From DASYRX01 sp036003845 (GTDB lineage: Bacteria; Gemmatimonadota; Gemmatimonadetes; Gemmatimonadales; Gemmatimonadaceae), in the NCBI GenBank assembly GCA_036003845.1, contig DASYRX010000061.1:1-64000 (forward strand): a stretch of DNA of 64,000 nt, given 5' to 3'. The translations under genes and the position numbers were made by a program. Positions 32,867 to 42,687 of the stretch are shown in pieces; the stretch's first letter is position 1; every line of letters begins with the position of its first letter. The notes beneath the pieces are model-generated. The model was not told where the DNA came from, ran no database searches, and saw nothing but the letters and a program-made list of their open reading frames with translations.

Positions 32867-35338
32867 ATGGCAGCTCGAAGGAATCTGTTGCTGACGGTCA
32901 GCGCGGTTGCGCTGGCGGCTACACTCTATGCCGGCGGCTGCGGCGTCGGTCCCGTACCGCCGCTCGGACCCTTGCTCGATCCGTGGAGCGGCGTGTGGTC
33001 GGCCGCGGGCAATGCCGAGCTACCCGCTCGGGCCACAGCGAGAGTGCCTGGGTTGTCGCATGACGTGGAGGTGCGCTACGACGATCGCGGCGTGCCGCAC
33101 ATCTTCGCGCAGAGTGAGCTGGATGCCTATCGCGCGTTAGGCTACGTCGTCGCGCGCGATCGCCTCTTCCAGTTGGACATTCAAACGCACGCCGCATCGG
33201 GCCGCCTGTCCGAGTTGGTCGGTGGCGTCGCGCGAGCGCTGGATCGTGAGGTGCGCTCGTTAGGAATGCCGCGCGCCGCGATCGCCAAGTGGCGCGCGTT
33301 GCCGGCAGACGGCCTGGGTCGCCGCGTGCTCGAGGCCTACTCCGACGGAGTCAACGCCTACCTCGACGCGATCCCGAAGAGTGCCTGGCCGATCGAGTAT
33401 CGGATTTTGAATGCGCGTCCCGAGCGCTGGGAGCCGGTGAACTCGCTGCATCTGTTCATGAGGATGAGCAATATTCTCACGTACGTGCCGAGCGAGCTGG
33501 AACGATACGCCGCGCAAGCGAAGGTTGGAGCAGCTGCGGCAGCGTCGGTTTTGCCGATCCACTCACGCATACAGGAGCCAATTCAGCCTAACGGTTCGGC
33601 AGCGCCGTGGTTCGATACAACGGCCATCGCGCCGCCCGGAGCGCCAGATACGAGCATGATCACGCGGACGCTCGCAGCAGCGGCGCTGCAGTTCGCGGAC
33701 CACGAATCAGCGCCTCGCTTCGCCAGTAACAATTGGGCCGTCGCACCGCGACGCACGCGCAATGGTTATGCGTTGTTGGCCGGCGATCCGCATCTCGAGC
33801 TCAATCTGCCCAGCATTTGGTACGAGGCCCACATCGTCGTCCCGGGCGTATTGGACATCTACGGCGTGACGATTCCCGGTGCGCCTGGGATTATCCTCGG
33901 CTTCAATCATGACGTCGCGTGGTCCTTCACGAATACCGGCGCTGACGTCATCGACTTCTATCAGGAAACCGTCGACGACTCGCTGCTTCCGAAGCAGTAT
34001 CTCGTGGACGGATCATGGAAGAACGTCGCGCGCGAGGTCGAGGTAGTTCGTGATGAGCGCGGTCGAGCGATCATCGTCGACACGATGCTGTACACGCACC
34101 GCGGGCCGCTCGCCAAGCGTGGCAAGCTGTGGCTCTCGATGCGCTGGATTCCGTTGGAGGCTCCGCTCGACGCAACGGGCTTTGTGCAAGCGGCAAAGGC
34201 CACGACGGCGCGGGCGTACCTCGACTCGATGGCTCGCTATTGGCCCACGCCGTCGCAGAACATGATGGCGGCGGACCGCGGCGGCACGATCGCGATCAGA
34301 TCGACGGGCCGATTTCCCATGCGGCCGAATCGCAGTGACGGCCTAACGATTCGCGACGGATCCAACAGCCAGAACGACTGGCAGGGTGATTGGCCGGTCG
34401 TGCAGTACCCGCAGGCGTTCGATCCGACACAAGGGTATCTGGCCTCAGCCAATCAGGAGCCGATCGATCCGCGTCAGGGGCCTGCGTACTTGGGGAGCGA
34501 TGACTCATACGAAGTCTGGCGCGCGCTGCAGATCAATCGTCTCCTGCGCGCCGACAGCGCGGTGACGCCGGACGCAATGCGTCGCTTTCAAACAGATCCG
34601 GGATCTGTGCGAGCGGATCTCTGGATGCAAGCGTTGCTGGACGCGACGGCAGCCGACAGCGTCGATCCGCCGAAATCGTTGCGCGAGGCGCGCAGCCTGC
34701 TGGCGAGCTGGGATAAGCGCTACACGAAAGAGAACCACCAGGCGATCCTCTTCGAGACCGCGTTAGGAAATATCACGCGGCTGTTATGGGACGAACTCGA
34801 GGATTCTACAGGAGGGAGGGTGGCGACGCCGAGCGGCGATGTGACGCTCGCACTAATAAGCCAGCCGCACAATGCCTGGTGGGATAGCCGCGCGACTGGC
34901 GAGCAGCACGAAGACCGCGACGCGATTCTGTCCCGCGCGTTACAAATGGCGTACGACTCGCTCGTGGCCCGCTTCGGGCCAGCGACCGGCGACGCGTGGC
35001 GCTGGGAACGCGTGCGACCGGCACGCATCAATCATCTCCTGCAGTTGCGTGGGTTCAGCGCGCTCGGCATTGGTGTGCAAGGAGGGTTTGGCACGCTCAA
35101 TCCATCGGCGGGGACAGGCTATGGCTCGAGCTGGCGTATGGTCGTCGAGCTGGGGCCTAACGTGCGCGCCTGGGGCATCTACCCGGGAGGGCAGAGCGGG
35201 AATCCGGCGAGCGCACGCTACCGTGACCGTGTCGCGAAGTGGAGCAACGGCGAGCTGGATTCGTTGCGCGTTCCGGCGGTGCCGGGGGCCCTAACGAGCC
35301 CACGATTTTTCCTGCGGCTGCGATCCGGAACGAACTGA
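32867..35338 (+). CDS. Penicillin acylase family Ntn-hydrolase precursor
   Basis: The product has 823 residues, the usual precursor size. A signal or anchor segment (LLLTVSAVALAATLYAGGCG) precedes the alpha chain beginning VEVRYDDRGVPHIFA. Ser287 in FASNNWAVAP is the expected beta-chain N-terminal nucleophile exposed by self-cleavage; DPHLELNLPSIWYEAH and the later LGFNHDVAWSFTN complete the fold. The family includes penicillin, cephalosporin and acyl-homoserine-lactone acylases. A quorum-quenching or side-chain-removal role is possible; substrate unknown. Confidence 0.92.
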   Translation: MAARRNLLLTVSAVALAATLYAGGCGVGPVPPLGPLLDPWSGVWSAAGNAELPARATARVPGLSHDVEVRYDDRGVPHIFAQSELDAYRALGYVVARDRLFQLDIQTHAASGRLSELVGGVARALDREVRSLGMPRAAIAKWRALPADGLGRRVLEAYSDGVNAYLDAIPKSAWPIEYRILNARPERWEPVNSLHLFMRMSNILTYVPSELERYAAQAKVGAAAAASVLPIHSRIQEPIQPNGSAAPWFDTTAIAPPGAPDTSMITRTLAAAALQFADHESAPRFASNNWAVAPRRTRNGYALLAGDPHLELNLPSIWYEAHIVVPGVLDIYGVTIPGAPGIILGFNHDVAWSFTNTGADVIDFYQETVDDSLLPKQYLVDGSWKNVAREVEVVRDERGRAIIVDTMLYTHRGPLAKRGKLWLSMRWIPLEAPLDATGFVQAAKATTARAYLDSMARYWPTPSQNMMAADRGGTIAIRSTGRFPMRPNRSDGLTIRDGSNSQNDWQGDWPVVQYPQAFDPTQGYLASANQEPIDPRQGPAYLGSDDSYEVWRALQINRLLRADSAVTPDAMRRFQTDPGSVRADLWMQALLDATAADSVDPPKSLREARSLLASWDKRYTKENHQAILFETALGNITRLLWDELEDSTGGRVATPSGDVTLALISQPHNAWWDSRATGEQHEDRDAILSRALQMAYDSLVARFGPATGDAWRWERVRPARINHLLQLRGFSALGIGVQGGFGTLNPSAGTGYGSSWRMVVELGPNVRAWGIYPGGQSGNPASARYRDRVAKWSNGELDSLRVPAVPGALTSPRFFLRLRSGTN

Positions 35339-35339
35339 G

Positions 35340-35696
35340 ATGCGAACCGCGCGAGACATCCTCATCATCGCCGCCGTCATGGCGGTCGCAACGCGCTTCC
35401 TTGGCTGGTGGGCCGTCCCCATCGTCGCGGTGTTTGCCGCGCTTTGGGACCGAAGTCCAGCAGCGGGCGCGACGAAGGTCGCCGTTGCGGCTGCGCTTTC
35501 CTGGGGCGTTCTACTCGTACTGCAGGGCGTCTTCGGTTCGAGTGTCATCAGCTTGGGACGAGATGTTGCCACGTCGCTCGGCGTTCCGGCGCCGGCTCCG
35601 CTCGTGCTTACTCTGGTGCTGCCGGCCATCCTCGCGGCCAGCGCAGCCGGCGTTGTCGCGGGCATCCGGAGGCTGAGGAGAGCAGCCACGACCTAG
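35340..35696 (+). CDS. Small membrane protein, unknown function
   Basis: The product has 118 residues with about three hydrophobic helices (ILIIAAVMAVATRFLGWW, AVAAALSWGVLLVLQGVF, LVLTLVLPAILAASAAGVVAG) and an arginine-rich tail. No family is recognised. It begins one base after the acylase stop, so co-transcription is likely. The codon pattern and sensible topology support a real gene. Confidence 0.6.
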   Translation: MRTARDILIIAAVMAVATRFLGWWAVPIVAVFAALWDRSPAAGATKVAVAAALSWGVLLVLQGVFGSSVISLGRDVATSLGVPAPAPLVLTLVLPAILAASAAGVVAGIRRLRRAATT

Positions 35697-35733
35697 GCTG
35701 TTTCTGGGGGCCGAGGTAGGCGTCCTAAGAAGG

Positions 35734-37503
35734 ATGCCGAACTTGAGCCGCTCCCTTCAACGATTAGCCCTTGCCGGGCCTGCGCTTGCATGCCTCGCGC
35801 TTGCCGGCTCCGTGCTCGCCCAGGCGCCGCGGTCGGCCGTCGCGGCGCTGCAAAGCGGCGATTCTGCATACGCCGCGGGCGCCCGAAGTCAGGCGATCGC
35901 TGCCTATCGGGACGTCGTACGCCTCGACTCCACCCGGTCTTCCCGTGCGATGTATCGGCTGGCCGTAATGCTCGCGCAGGACGGTGTGTACGACGAGGCG
36001 ATCGCGTTGCACAAGGCGTACACTCGGCTCGAGCCTAACGACAAGGAAGGGAGCGTCGGCCTGGCTCGCACATACAGTTGGGCAGGGCGCAACGACGAGT
36101 CTGTGGCGCTCTACCGCTCGGTCCTGGCCGCAGAGCCGGACTATCGCGACGCCGCGATGGGCGCGGGCCAAGTGCTCGCGTGGAGCGGCCGCTACGAGGA
36201 GAGCGTCGAGACGTATCGCGCGTGGCTGCGCCGCCGCAGTGACGATCGCCAAGCGGCGATGGCCATGGCTCGCACGCTAGCGTGGTGGGGCGGCAGTCAT
36301 CTGCGCGACGCCGCGCGCATGTACGATTCACTCTATGCAGTGGATCGTGACGTGGAAGCGCGCAAAGGGTTGGCGCTCGTGAAGGCCTGGCAGGGAGATC
36401 TGGTCGGCAGCGAGCGACTGTGGCGCGACCTGAGCGGCCAGTCGCCTAACGATCCGGAAATATGGACTGGACTCGCGCAAGTGCTGCGCTGGCGCGGGCG
36501 TCCGTTCGAGGCGCGCGACGCGCTGGATCATGCGCTCAGCGTCGATCCCAGACATCGCGACGCGCTCTCGCAGCGTCGCTGGCTGGATGCAGAGCTCTCG
36601 CCGGCGCTTCACGCGAGAGTGCTGAGTACCGGCGACAGCGATGGCAATCGCGCGCAATTCTACATACTCAACGGCGCCGCGCTGCCGTGGCGCCGCATTG
36701 GTCTCAGGTTCGACGCGATCGACCTCCGCGCTACCGATGGTTTGGTTGATCGCACGTCTCGCAGCGCCCGTGGCAGCGCGACGATCCGTCTTCCAATTGG
36801 CGCTGACGATTGGATCGCCCGCGTCGAGGTAGGTGCCAATCAGCAGCCCGGTGTAGGCGCGAGCGGCTCGGCGCGCTCGAGTGCGTTAGGCGGCCTCGCA
36901 CTGGCCAAACGCTTCGGCGATCGCAGCAGTGCAGAGGTACGAGTCGGACGTTCGATGCTCGACGAAACCGTGGCCCTCATTGCCAACGGTGTTCGCATGA
37001 CAACGACTGAAGCCGACTGGGATTCCCAGATCAGCGATCACCTGACCGTCAGCGCATCGGTTGGCGGCGGACGCGTGAGCACGGACACAACCAGCAACCC
37101 GCGTTTTGTCGGCGTGTTTGGAATGCGGTGGAGCCTCACGCATGGGCGCTCGTTCGGCATCGTTGCGCGCAGCGTGCAGCATGCAAAGGAGGCGCGCGAC
37201 GGCTACTTCTCGCCGCGACAGTATCAGCATCTGGAGCTGACCGCGCGTGCGCGCCATGGTCGTGAACTGGGCTGGGTCTTCACCGGCGACGCCGGATTTG
37301 GCGTACAGCGCGTGGACTATCGCGGCGCTCAAACGACGCAGCCTTCGCAGCGCCTGACAGGAAGCGTGGGCTATATCTGGTCGCCAGGACTGGAATGGAC
37401 GCTGAGCGGCGCACTCGCGAACGTCGCGACGACCGCGACCCTGTCGACCAGCACTTATCGCTTTGGGTCGTTGAGTCTGGGCGGCCGAGTCCCGCTGCGG
37501 TAG
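35734..37503 (+). CDS. Exported TPR protein with YaiO-like outer-membrane beta-barrel
   Basis: The product has 589 residues. A signal peptide (LACLALAGSVLAQ) is followed by TPR repeats over about 40-290 (AIAAYRDVVRLDS, ESVALYRSVLAAEPDY, ESVETYRAWLRRR). From about 300 on, alternating hydrophobic strands ending in the final FGSLSLGGRVPLR form a barrel like YaiO. Such TPR-barrel proteins export or modify exopolysaccharide in some systems. Its 3' end overlaps the convergent TPR-glycosidase gene by 49 bases. Confidence 0.82.
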   Translation: MPNLSRSLQRLALAGPALACLALAGSVLAQAPRSAVAALQSGDSAYAAGARSQAIAAYRDVVRLDSTRSSRAMYRLAVMLAQDGVYDEAIALHKAYTRLEPNDKEGSVGLARTYSWAGRNDESVALYRSVLAAEPDYRDAAMGAGQVLAWSGRYEESVETYRAWLRRRSDDRQAAMAMARTLAWWGGSHLRDAARMYDSLYAVDRDVEARKGLALVKAWQGDLVGSERLWRDLSGQSPNDPEIWTGLAQVLRWRGRPFEARDALDHALSVDPRHRDALSQRRWLDAELSPALHARVLSTGDSDGNRAQFYILNGAALPWRRIGLRFDAIDLRATDGLVDRTSRSARGSATIRLPIGADDWIARVEVGANQQPGVGASGSARSSALGGLALAKRFGDRSSAEVRVGRSMLDETVALIANGVRMTTTEADWDSQISDHLTVSASVGGGRVSTDTTSNPRFVGVFGMRWSLTHGRSFGIVARSVQHAKEARDGYFSPRQYQHLELTARARHGRELGWVFTGDAGFGVQRVDYRGAQTTQPSQRLTGSVGYIWSPGLEWTLSGALANVATTATLSTSTYRFGSLSLGGRVPLR

Positions 37504-40199
37504 CGCGTCGCGCGGTTAGTCAGAGGAGCCTGCGGCGGTGCTTCACCTAACGCCGCGAAGACAGCCTGCATGGTCGCAAAAACCGGCTTCAGTTCTGCGT
37601 ACCAACGCGGTTCTTCCCATGGGTGCCACACCCAGGTGCGGATCGCAGAATCATTGCCGGGAAGACGCTCCCCGAGCGTCGTGGGCTCGCGAGGGTCGAA
37701 GCTCACGACGACGAACCGGAAGCCGTCCGTCCTCTTACCGGCCACGTCTCCGCTGACTGCGTCGCCATAGAGCACGCTGCGCGAGGACGGATCCAGCACG
37801 TGCAGCATTCCCCACGCGAGACGGATCTCGATCACACCTGAGAGCGTGTCAGCGTACCAATCGGCGAGCGTCGTCTCCGTCTGTCGCGCATGGCGCAACA
37901 AGTTCCGATCGTATTGGTAGGCTGGATAGACGACACGGTTGCGACCGATACGGCGCCGATTGCTGGTCACAAACAGCGAGTCGTAGCGGCCGTCCTCGTT
38001 AGGCTCGGTGCGAAACGGTCGGTTCTGCACGCGCACAGAATCGACGACGCGGTACAGGTTATAGGGCGAGTCGACGAGCAGCCGGCCGGCATCTGGGCCA
38101 CGTAGCTCGAGCATGAACTCGAAGCCAACCGGAGATCGCGTACCGGTGTACGGGAATCGCGTATCGCCGAGCTCTGGCCGGTAGGTGTCGATGCCGATGA
38201 GATAGTTTGCGCGCGACCAGTCGATCCTTCCGACATCGAGTCGCAGATACACATAGGCCTCGTCGCTGCGCACAGTCAGCGCGCGCAAATGCAGCGGCTC
38301 GGCGCCCTGCGTAGCGGTTGCCTCACTGCGATACAGCGGCTCGGCACGCCAATCATCCGCGCGGCCATCGATCGTGACGGCTGAATCGCGAACGCCCGCG
38401 CGCATGGCCACGATCCCGTAGTTCTGCTCCGCATCGAGCGCGTTGAGCCAGAGGCGATTTCGCTCCAGTGGCTGCTCGAAGTCGATGACGATCCAGTTCT
38501 TCTTGAACCATTCGTCGATCGCCGCGAAGAGCACAGCACCCGCCGCGCCGGCTGCGTGGATATCCCGCGTTAGGCGAGCGTCGATATCGGCTTGCGCGCG
38601 TTCGTCGTGGCCGCCGTGATCCCAGCCTTGGGGTTGCTTGTGCGCCATACCTCGCGACGACGGGACTCCGTATTCCGAGATCACGACCGGCATGTCGCCG
38701 TGATGCGCGACCAGCTCCCGCAAATAGCCGTAGTAGGCACTGGGGCCGTCCGGAGACGTCGCCCGCCCATAGCCAGGGTCGAGCACCATAAAGTCCGGAT
38801 AGTACGGATACGCGTGATAGGACGCGAAAATGCCTGCTCGAAATGCCGGCGTTGCGTGCGTGAGGCGAGCGTCGAGCCCGATTGCGTCATTGTCGTACTC
38901 GCGAACCGACGTGTCAGGCTTCTCGCCGCGCGCGGCGCGCAGCGCTGCCTCCTCTTCCTTCGTCGACTCGGTGATGTGCCTCAACGGATCGAGCGGCGGC
39001 CAGTTCGTGTACGCGACCGGCCGTTGCGCGTTGTATCGCTCCATCTCGTACGCTACGAGATAGTCGAGCGCTCTGCCTAACCAGACATCGAGCGCGTGTC
39101 CTCCTGTGACGCGCACGTACCGGCCATTCAAGTTCGTCTGTTTCGGATGCAGTTTCGCGTATTCGACTACGGAATACGGTTCCCACTCGCGGCCGATGAT
39201 GTACGCGAGAACCCATTGCGAAACGTCGGCGTCGTAATAGCCCGACGCGTGACCTGGGCGCTCCGGCAATGACGCGCTGCCGTGCAGCAAATCCACGACA
39301 TGCCGCGTCTCGGCTCGGAACTCGTCGTTCCAGGCCGAGTCGTCATATCGCTCCTCGTGTGCACCGGGAGGGAGCTCGGTCCACACGCCGTGGATCAGCC
39401 AGATCGGGCGCTGGGGGTGCGCCAGGTTCCAGCGCCGCACCGCCTGATAAAAGTGCGGCGGGTGGGTCGTGTAGAGCCTGATGACGTTGGAGTTCATGCG
39501 CGCGAAGAGCTCCACCCAATACTCGTACGTGCCATCGTTAGGTGGGAAGTCCGACGGATGCTTCCCGGGGAGCGCGGCGCCGAGGTTGACTCCGGCGATC
39601 CACATCGGCCTCCATCCGCCGCGGCCGTCCGGGATTTCGAAGCGGCGGTTCCTTACGCGAGCCGCGACGACAGTTCGTGCTGGTCTCGCACGCCGTGGCG
39701 CGGCCTGCTGTGCGGTGGCCGCCTCTGCGTCACGAATACGTTGCAGGTGCAAGAGGCTCGTGGAGTCCGATGGAGCGATGGCAAGAATGCGTGTGAAGAG
39801 TCGCCGACTCATGCCAAGGTCGCCGCTATGGAATGTCGTGAGGCCAAGACCCACCAGCGCGTCGTAGTCTGCTGGGGCTATGGCCAGGATACGCTCGAAC
39901 AAACGGCGCGCCCCCGTTAGGCTCTCACGCCGCAGAGCCACATATGCGGCACCGTTATTCGCGCCAATTTCGTCCGGGCACACCGCGATTACTCGTCGGA
40001 AGGCGGCATCAGCAGAGTCGAGCGAGGCACGCCGGTAGTGCATCCATCCGCTTTCAACGTGATCCGCTAGCTTTCGAGACAGCGGCGCGCACTCGGCCGC
40101 GACCTGGCCGTACGCGGGCGTCGCAGCCAGGGTCGAGACCAACGTCAAAGCGCCAACGTGAACCGCGCGGGCCGTTACGCGCCTGAACCAAGAAGTCAT
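37455..40199 (-). CDS. Exported TPR protein fused to a glycoside-hydrolase-like TIM barrel
   Basis: The product has 914 residues. A signal peptide (ALTLVSTLAATPAYGQ) and two to three TPR repeats (about 50-155) precede a TIM barrel: MWIAGVNLGAALPG, SNVIRLYTTHPP, and two probable catalytic glutamates in YIIGREWEP and VVISEYGVP. The C-terminal 300 residues contain a beta domain with DSAVTIDGRADDW, like a carbohydrate-binding DOMON/CBM9 fold. It fits GH-A clan beta-glycosidases; substrate unknown. ATG 40199 is taken, GTG 40211 is an alternative. Confidence 0.75.
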   Translation of the reverse strand: MTSWFRRVTARAVHVGALTLVSTLAATPAYGQVAAECAPLSRKLADHVESGWMHYRRASLDSADAAFRRVIAVCPDEIGANNGAAYVALRRESLTGARRLFERILAIAPADYDALVGLGLTTFHSGDLGMSRRLFTRILAIAPSDSTSLLHLQRIRDAEAATAQQAAPRRARPARTVVAARVRNRRFEIPDGRGGWRPMWIAGVNLGAALPGKHPSDFPPNDGTYEYWVELFARMNSNVIRLYTTHPPHFYQAVRRWNLAHPQRPIWLIHGVWTELPPGAHEERYDDSAWNDEFRAETRHVVDLLHGSASLPERPGHASGYYDADVSQWVLAYIIGREWEPYSVVEYAKLHPKQTNLNGRYVRVTGGHALDVWLGRALDYLVAYEMERYNAQRPVAYTNWPPLDPLRHITESTKEEEAALRAARGEKPDTSVREYDNDAIGLDARLTHATPAFRAGIFASYHAYPYYPDFMVLDPGYGRATSPDGPSAYYGYLRELVAHHGDMPVVISEYGVPSSRGMAHKQPQGWDHGGHDERAQADIDARLTRDIHAAGAAGAVLFAAIDEWFKKNWIVIDFEQPLERNRLWLNALDAEQNYGIVAMRAGVRDSAVTIDGRADDWRAEPLYRSEATATQGAEPLHLRALTVRSDEAYVYLRLDVGRIDWSRANYLIGIDTYRPELGDTRFPYTGTRSPVGFEFMLELRGPDAGRLLVDSPYNLYRVVDSVRVQNRPFRTEPNEDGRYDSLFVTSNRRRIGRNRVVYPAYQYDRNLLRHARQTETTLADWYADTLSGVIEIRLAWGMLHVLDPSSRSVLYGDAVSGDVAGKRTDGFRFVVVSFDPREPTTLGERLPGNDSAIRTWVWHPWEEPRWYAELKPVFATMQAVFAALGEAPPQAPLTNRATRYRSGTRPPRLNDPKR

Positions 40200-40451
40200 A
40201 GAAAGACGCACGATGTAAGACGCGCTGCCGGCAGGCTTGCAACCCAGGCGGCGACGTATTGGTTGGACGCGTACGAAACGCCATTTCCAGGAGGGCCCGC
40301 GGACTCAGGCACTTTTGGAGCGGCAGCGACTTCCGGGGCGTCATAGGTGCGCGAAGGCTCCACGAACAATCAGCGAGGGGCGTGGGCCGACGAGGGAAGA
40401 GGCCGGTCCACGCCAGCGCGCGGCCGCCTAACCGCAGTAGATTTGGCGCCC

Positions 40452-41630
40452 ATGACGTTCACAGACTTTTTCAACATCGACAGTGCGCTTTCAGAAGAGG
40501 AGCGTGCCGTTCGCGAAAGCATTCGCCGCTTCGTCGATGAGCGTGTCCTCCCGATCATCGGCAAGTGCTACGACGAGGGACGCTTCCCCAAAGAGCTTAT
40601 CCCCGAGCTCGGCTCGTTAGGTGTGTTCGGGGCGAATCTTCCCGAAGAGTACGGCTGTGCGGGGCTCAATAACGTCGCGTACGGCTTGATCATGCAGGAA
40701 CTGGAGCGCGGCGATTCCGGCGTGCGCTCGTTTGCGTCCGTGCAAGGCGCGCTGGCGATGTATCCGATCTTCGCCTTCGGGAGCGAAGAACAGAAACGCC
40801 GCCACCTGCCGCCGATGGCGAAAGGTGAAGTGATCGGCTGCTTTGGCCTGACTGAGCCGGACTTCGGGTCGAACCCTGCCGGCATGATCACCATGGCGCG
40901 GCCACAGACTGACGGCACCTGGATCTTGAACGGCAGCAAGATGTGGATCACCAATGGCTCGACAGCGCAAATCGCCGTCGTGTGGGCCAAGACGAATGGC
41001 GACAAGGACGCCAGCTCGATCCGCGGCTTCATAGTTCCGACAGACGCCAAAGGCTTCAAAGCAAAAGATCAGAAAGGAAAGCTCTCGCTGCGTGCCTCGG
41101 ACACGAGTGAGCTCGTCTTTGATAACGTGACGCTGGCCGCTGACGCACTGCTCCCCGGGACCGGTGGACTCAAGTCACCGCTCATGTGCCTGACGCAAGC
41201 GCGCTACGGGATTTCCTGGGGCGCGATCGGTGCCGCCATCGCGTGTCTGGAAGAAGCGTTGGCATACGCAAAGAATCGCATCATGTTCGATCGACCTCTC
41301 GCGAGCTTTCAGCTTCAGCAAGAGCGGCTCGCAGACATGCTCACAGAGATCGTCAAGGCGCAGCTCGTGTCGCTGCATCTCGGGCGGCTCAAGGATGCTG
41401 GCACGTACACGCCACAGCAGGTCTCGCTTGCCAAGCGCAACAATGTGAACATGGCAACCAATGTTGCGCGAGAGGCGCGTCGCTTGTTAGGCGCGGTCGG
41501 GATTCTCGCCGAATATGGTGCGATGCGTCACATGGCAAACCTGGAAAGTGTTTATACGTACGAGGGGACGCACGACGTCCATTCACTCATCCTCGGTCAG
41601 GCTCTCACCGGACTCAATGCATTCAACTGA
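40452..41630 (+). CDS. gcdH: Glutaryl-CoA dehydrogenase-like acyl-CoA dehydrogenase
   Basis: The product has 392 residues. It shows the acyl-CoA dehydrogenase order: FGLTEPDFGSNP, WILNGSKMWITNG, ARYGISWGAIGAA, KNRIMFDRPLASFQLQQ and YTYEGTHDVH, whose Glu371 is the catalytic base. The ARYGISWGAIGAA and LAKRNNV segments are those of glutaryl-CoA dehydrogenases, which oxidise and decarboxylate glutaryl-CoA from lysine and tryptophan breakdown to crotonyl-CoA. Electrons go to ETF, whose genes lie 2 kb downstream. ATG 40452 gives the family start. Confidence 0.88.
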   Translation: MTFTDFFNIDSALSEEERAVRESIRRFVDERVLPIIGKCYDEGRFPKELIPELGSLGVFGANLPEEYGCAGLNNVAYGLIMQELERGDSGVRSFASVQGALAMYPIFAFGSEEQKRRHLPPMAKGEVIGCFGLTEPDFGSNPAGMITMARPQTDGTWILNGSKMWITNGSTAQIAVVWAKTNGDKDASSIRGFIVPTDAKGFKAKDQKGKLSLRASDTSELVFDNVTLAADALLPGTGGLKSPLMCLTQARYGISWGAIGAAIACLEEALAYAKNRIMFDRPLASFQLQQERLADMLTEIVKAQLVSLHLGRLKDAGTYTPQQVSLAKRNNVNMATNVAREARRLLGAVGILAEYGAMRHMANLESVYTYEGTHDVHSLILGQALTGLNAFN

Positions 41631-42684
41631 CGGATCGCGGGGCAAAGTCCTCGGAGAAAGTTCTCGCGGCGCGCTTGGGAGGGGGAGCGCGCCGCACCGC
41701 AAGACGACCTTAGTGCTTGCCGCACTTCTCGCGTTCTGTCCGGCCTCCACGCAGGCCCAGTCCGCGTTCCGCGCACGGCTGGACAACGACGCCTACAATT
41801 TCTGGCAGCATCCGGCCGCGCGAACTGACGAAGAATATTCCAACGGCGTGCGGCTGTCCGCCGAGCTCTACCGCGTGCCGCGCTGGGCGAAGCGCCTAAC
41901 GAAGCAGCCGCCGAGTTGTGAGGTGCGTGCCGGATCGAATAGCACCTGCGTTTCGCACGAGATTGCGATCGAGCAGGACATCTACACGCCGAATCTCACA
42001 CGCGCGCCGCGCAGCGTCGAAGGGTGGGAGCTGGAGAGACCATACGCCGCATGGCTCTACGTGAGCTCTACAGCGCGATTCGCTCGGCCGCGATCGCTGG
42101 ACGAGGTGGAGCTTGCGGGCGGCGTTACTGGAGAGCCCGCGTTAGGCCAGCTCGCCCAGGGGATCGCGCACGCCATCAACGAGCGCTATACCCGTGAAGC
42201 GCACGGCTGGGACACGCAGATTGGCTTCGAGCCTGGAGTGCTGCTGCGCTATCGACGTTCCTGGCTCGCACGCGCGGCGTCGACGCGAGGCCCCGGCTTC
42301 GACCTGCAACCATACGTCGGCGCCGCGGCCGGAAACATTCTCACGAACGCCGAAGCCGGAGTGCAGGCGCGTCTAGGCTTCGCGATGTCGCATCCGTGGC
42401 ATGTGCCGTCCTGGGACGCGCGCTCCCCCTTCGAGGTCTTCATCGTGGGAGGAGCGCGAACGGAGTTCGTGGCGCACAATTTTTCGCTCGACGGCAACAC
42501 GCTACATCCAGATCGCGCTGTCGAACGCGAGCCGCTCGTCGGAGAACACACGATCGGGTTTGGCGTGCGCCTCGGCCGAGTTTCATTGGGCTGGCGCGCC
42601 GTCACGCGGTCGCGCGAATACGCCTCAGGCCCGAAGCACCACAGCTACGGGATCATGCAAGGCGGCGTGGAGATCGTCCCGTAA
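41617..42684 (+). CDS. LpxR-like (DUF2219) outer-membrane lipid A deacylase homologue
   Basis: The product has 355 residues. After a signal sequence (LVLAALLAFCPASTQAQ) the mature protein starts FRARLDNDAYN and DEEYSNGVRLS, the N-D and S/T active-site region of LpxR; later AHGWDTQ and repeated amphipathic strands form a barrel. LpxR removes 3'-acyl groups from lipid A, but many homologues are untested. The proposed ATG 41617 overlaps gcdH by 14 bases and leaves a long n-region; a start nearer 41710 is possible. Confidence 0.75.
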   Translation: MHSTDGSRGKVLGESSRGALGRGSAPHRKTTLVLAALLAFCPASTQAQSAFRARLDNDAYNFWQHPAARTDEEYSNGVRLSAELYRVPRWAKRLTKQPPSCEVRAGSNSTCVSHEIAIEQDIYTPNLTRAPRSVEGWELERPYAAWLYVSSTARFARPRSLDEVELAGGVTGEPALGQLAQGIAHAINERYTREAHGWDTQIGFEPGVLLRYRRSWLARAASTRGPGFDLQPYVGAAAGNILTNAEAGVQARLGFAMSHPWHVPSWDARSPFEVFIVGGARTEFVAHNFSLDGNTLHPDRAVEREPLVGEHTIGFGVRLGRVSLGWRAVTRSREYASGPKHHSYGIMQGGVEIVP

Positions 42685-42687
42685 CGC

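Noticed and set aside
40200..40451. A small gene in the gap between the glycosidase and gcdH
   Set aside because: Open frames are arginine-rich shadows without start signals; the gap fits two divergent promoters.
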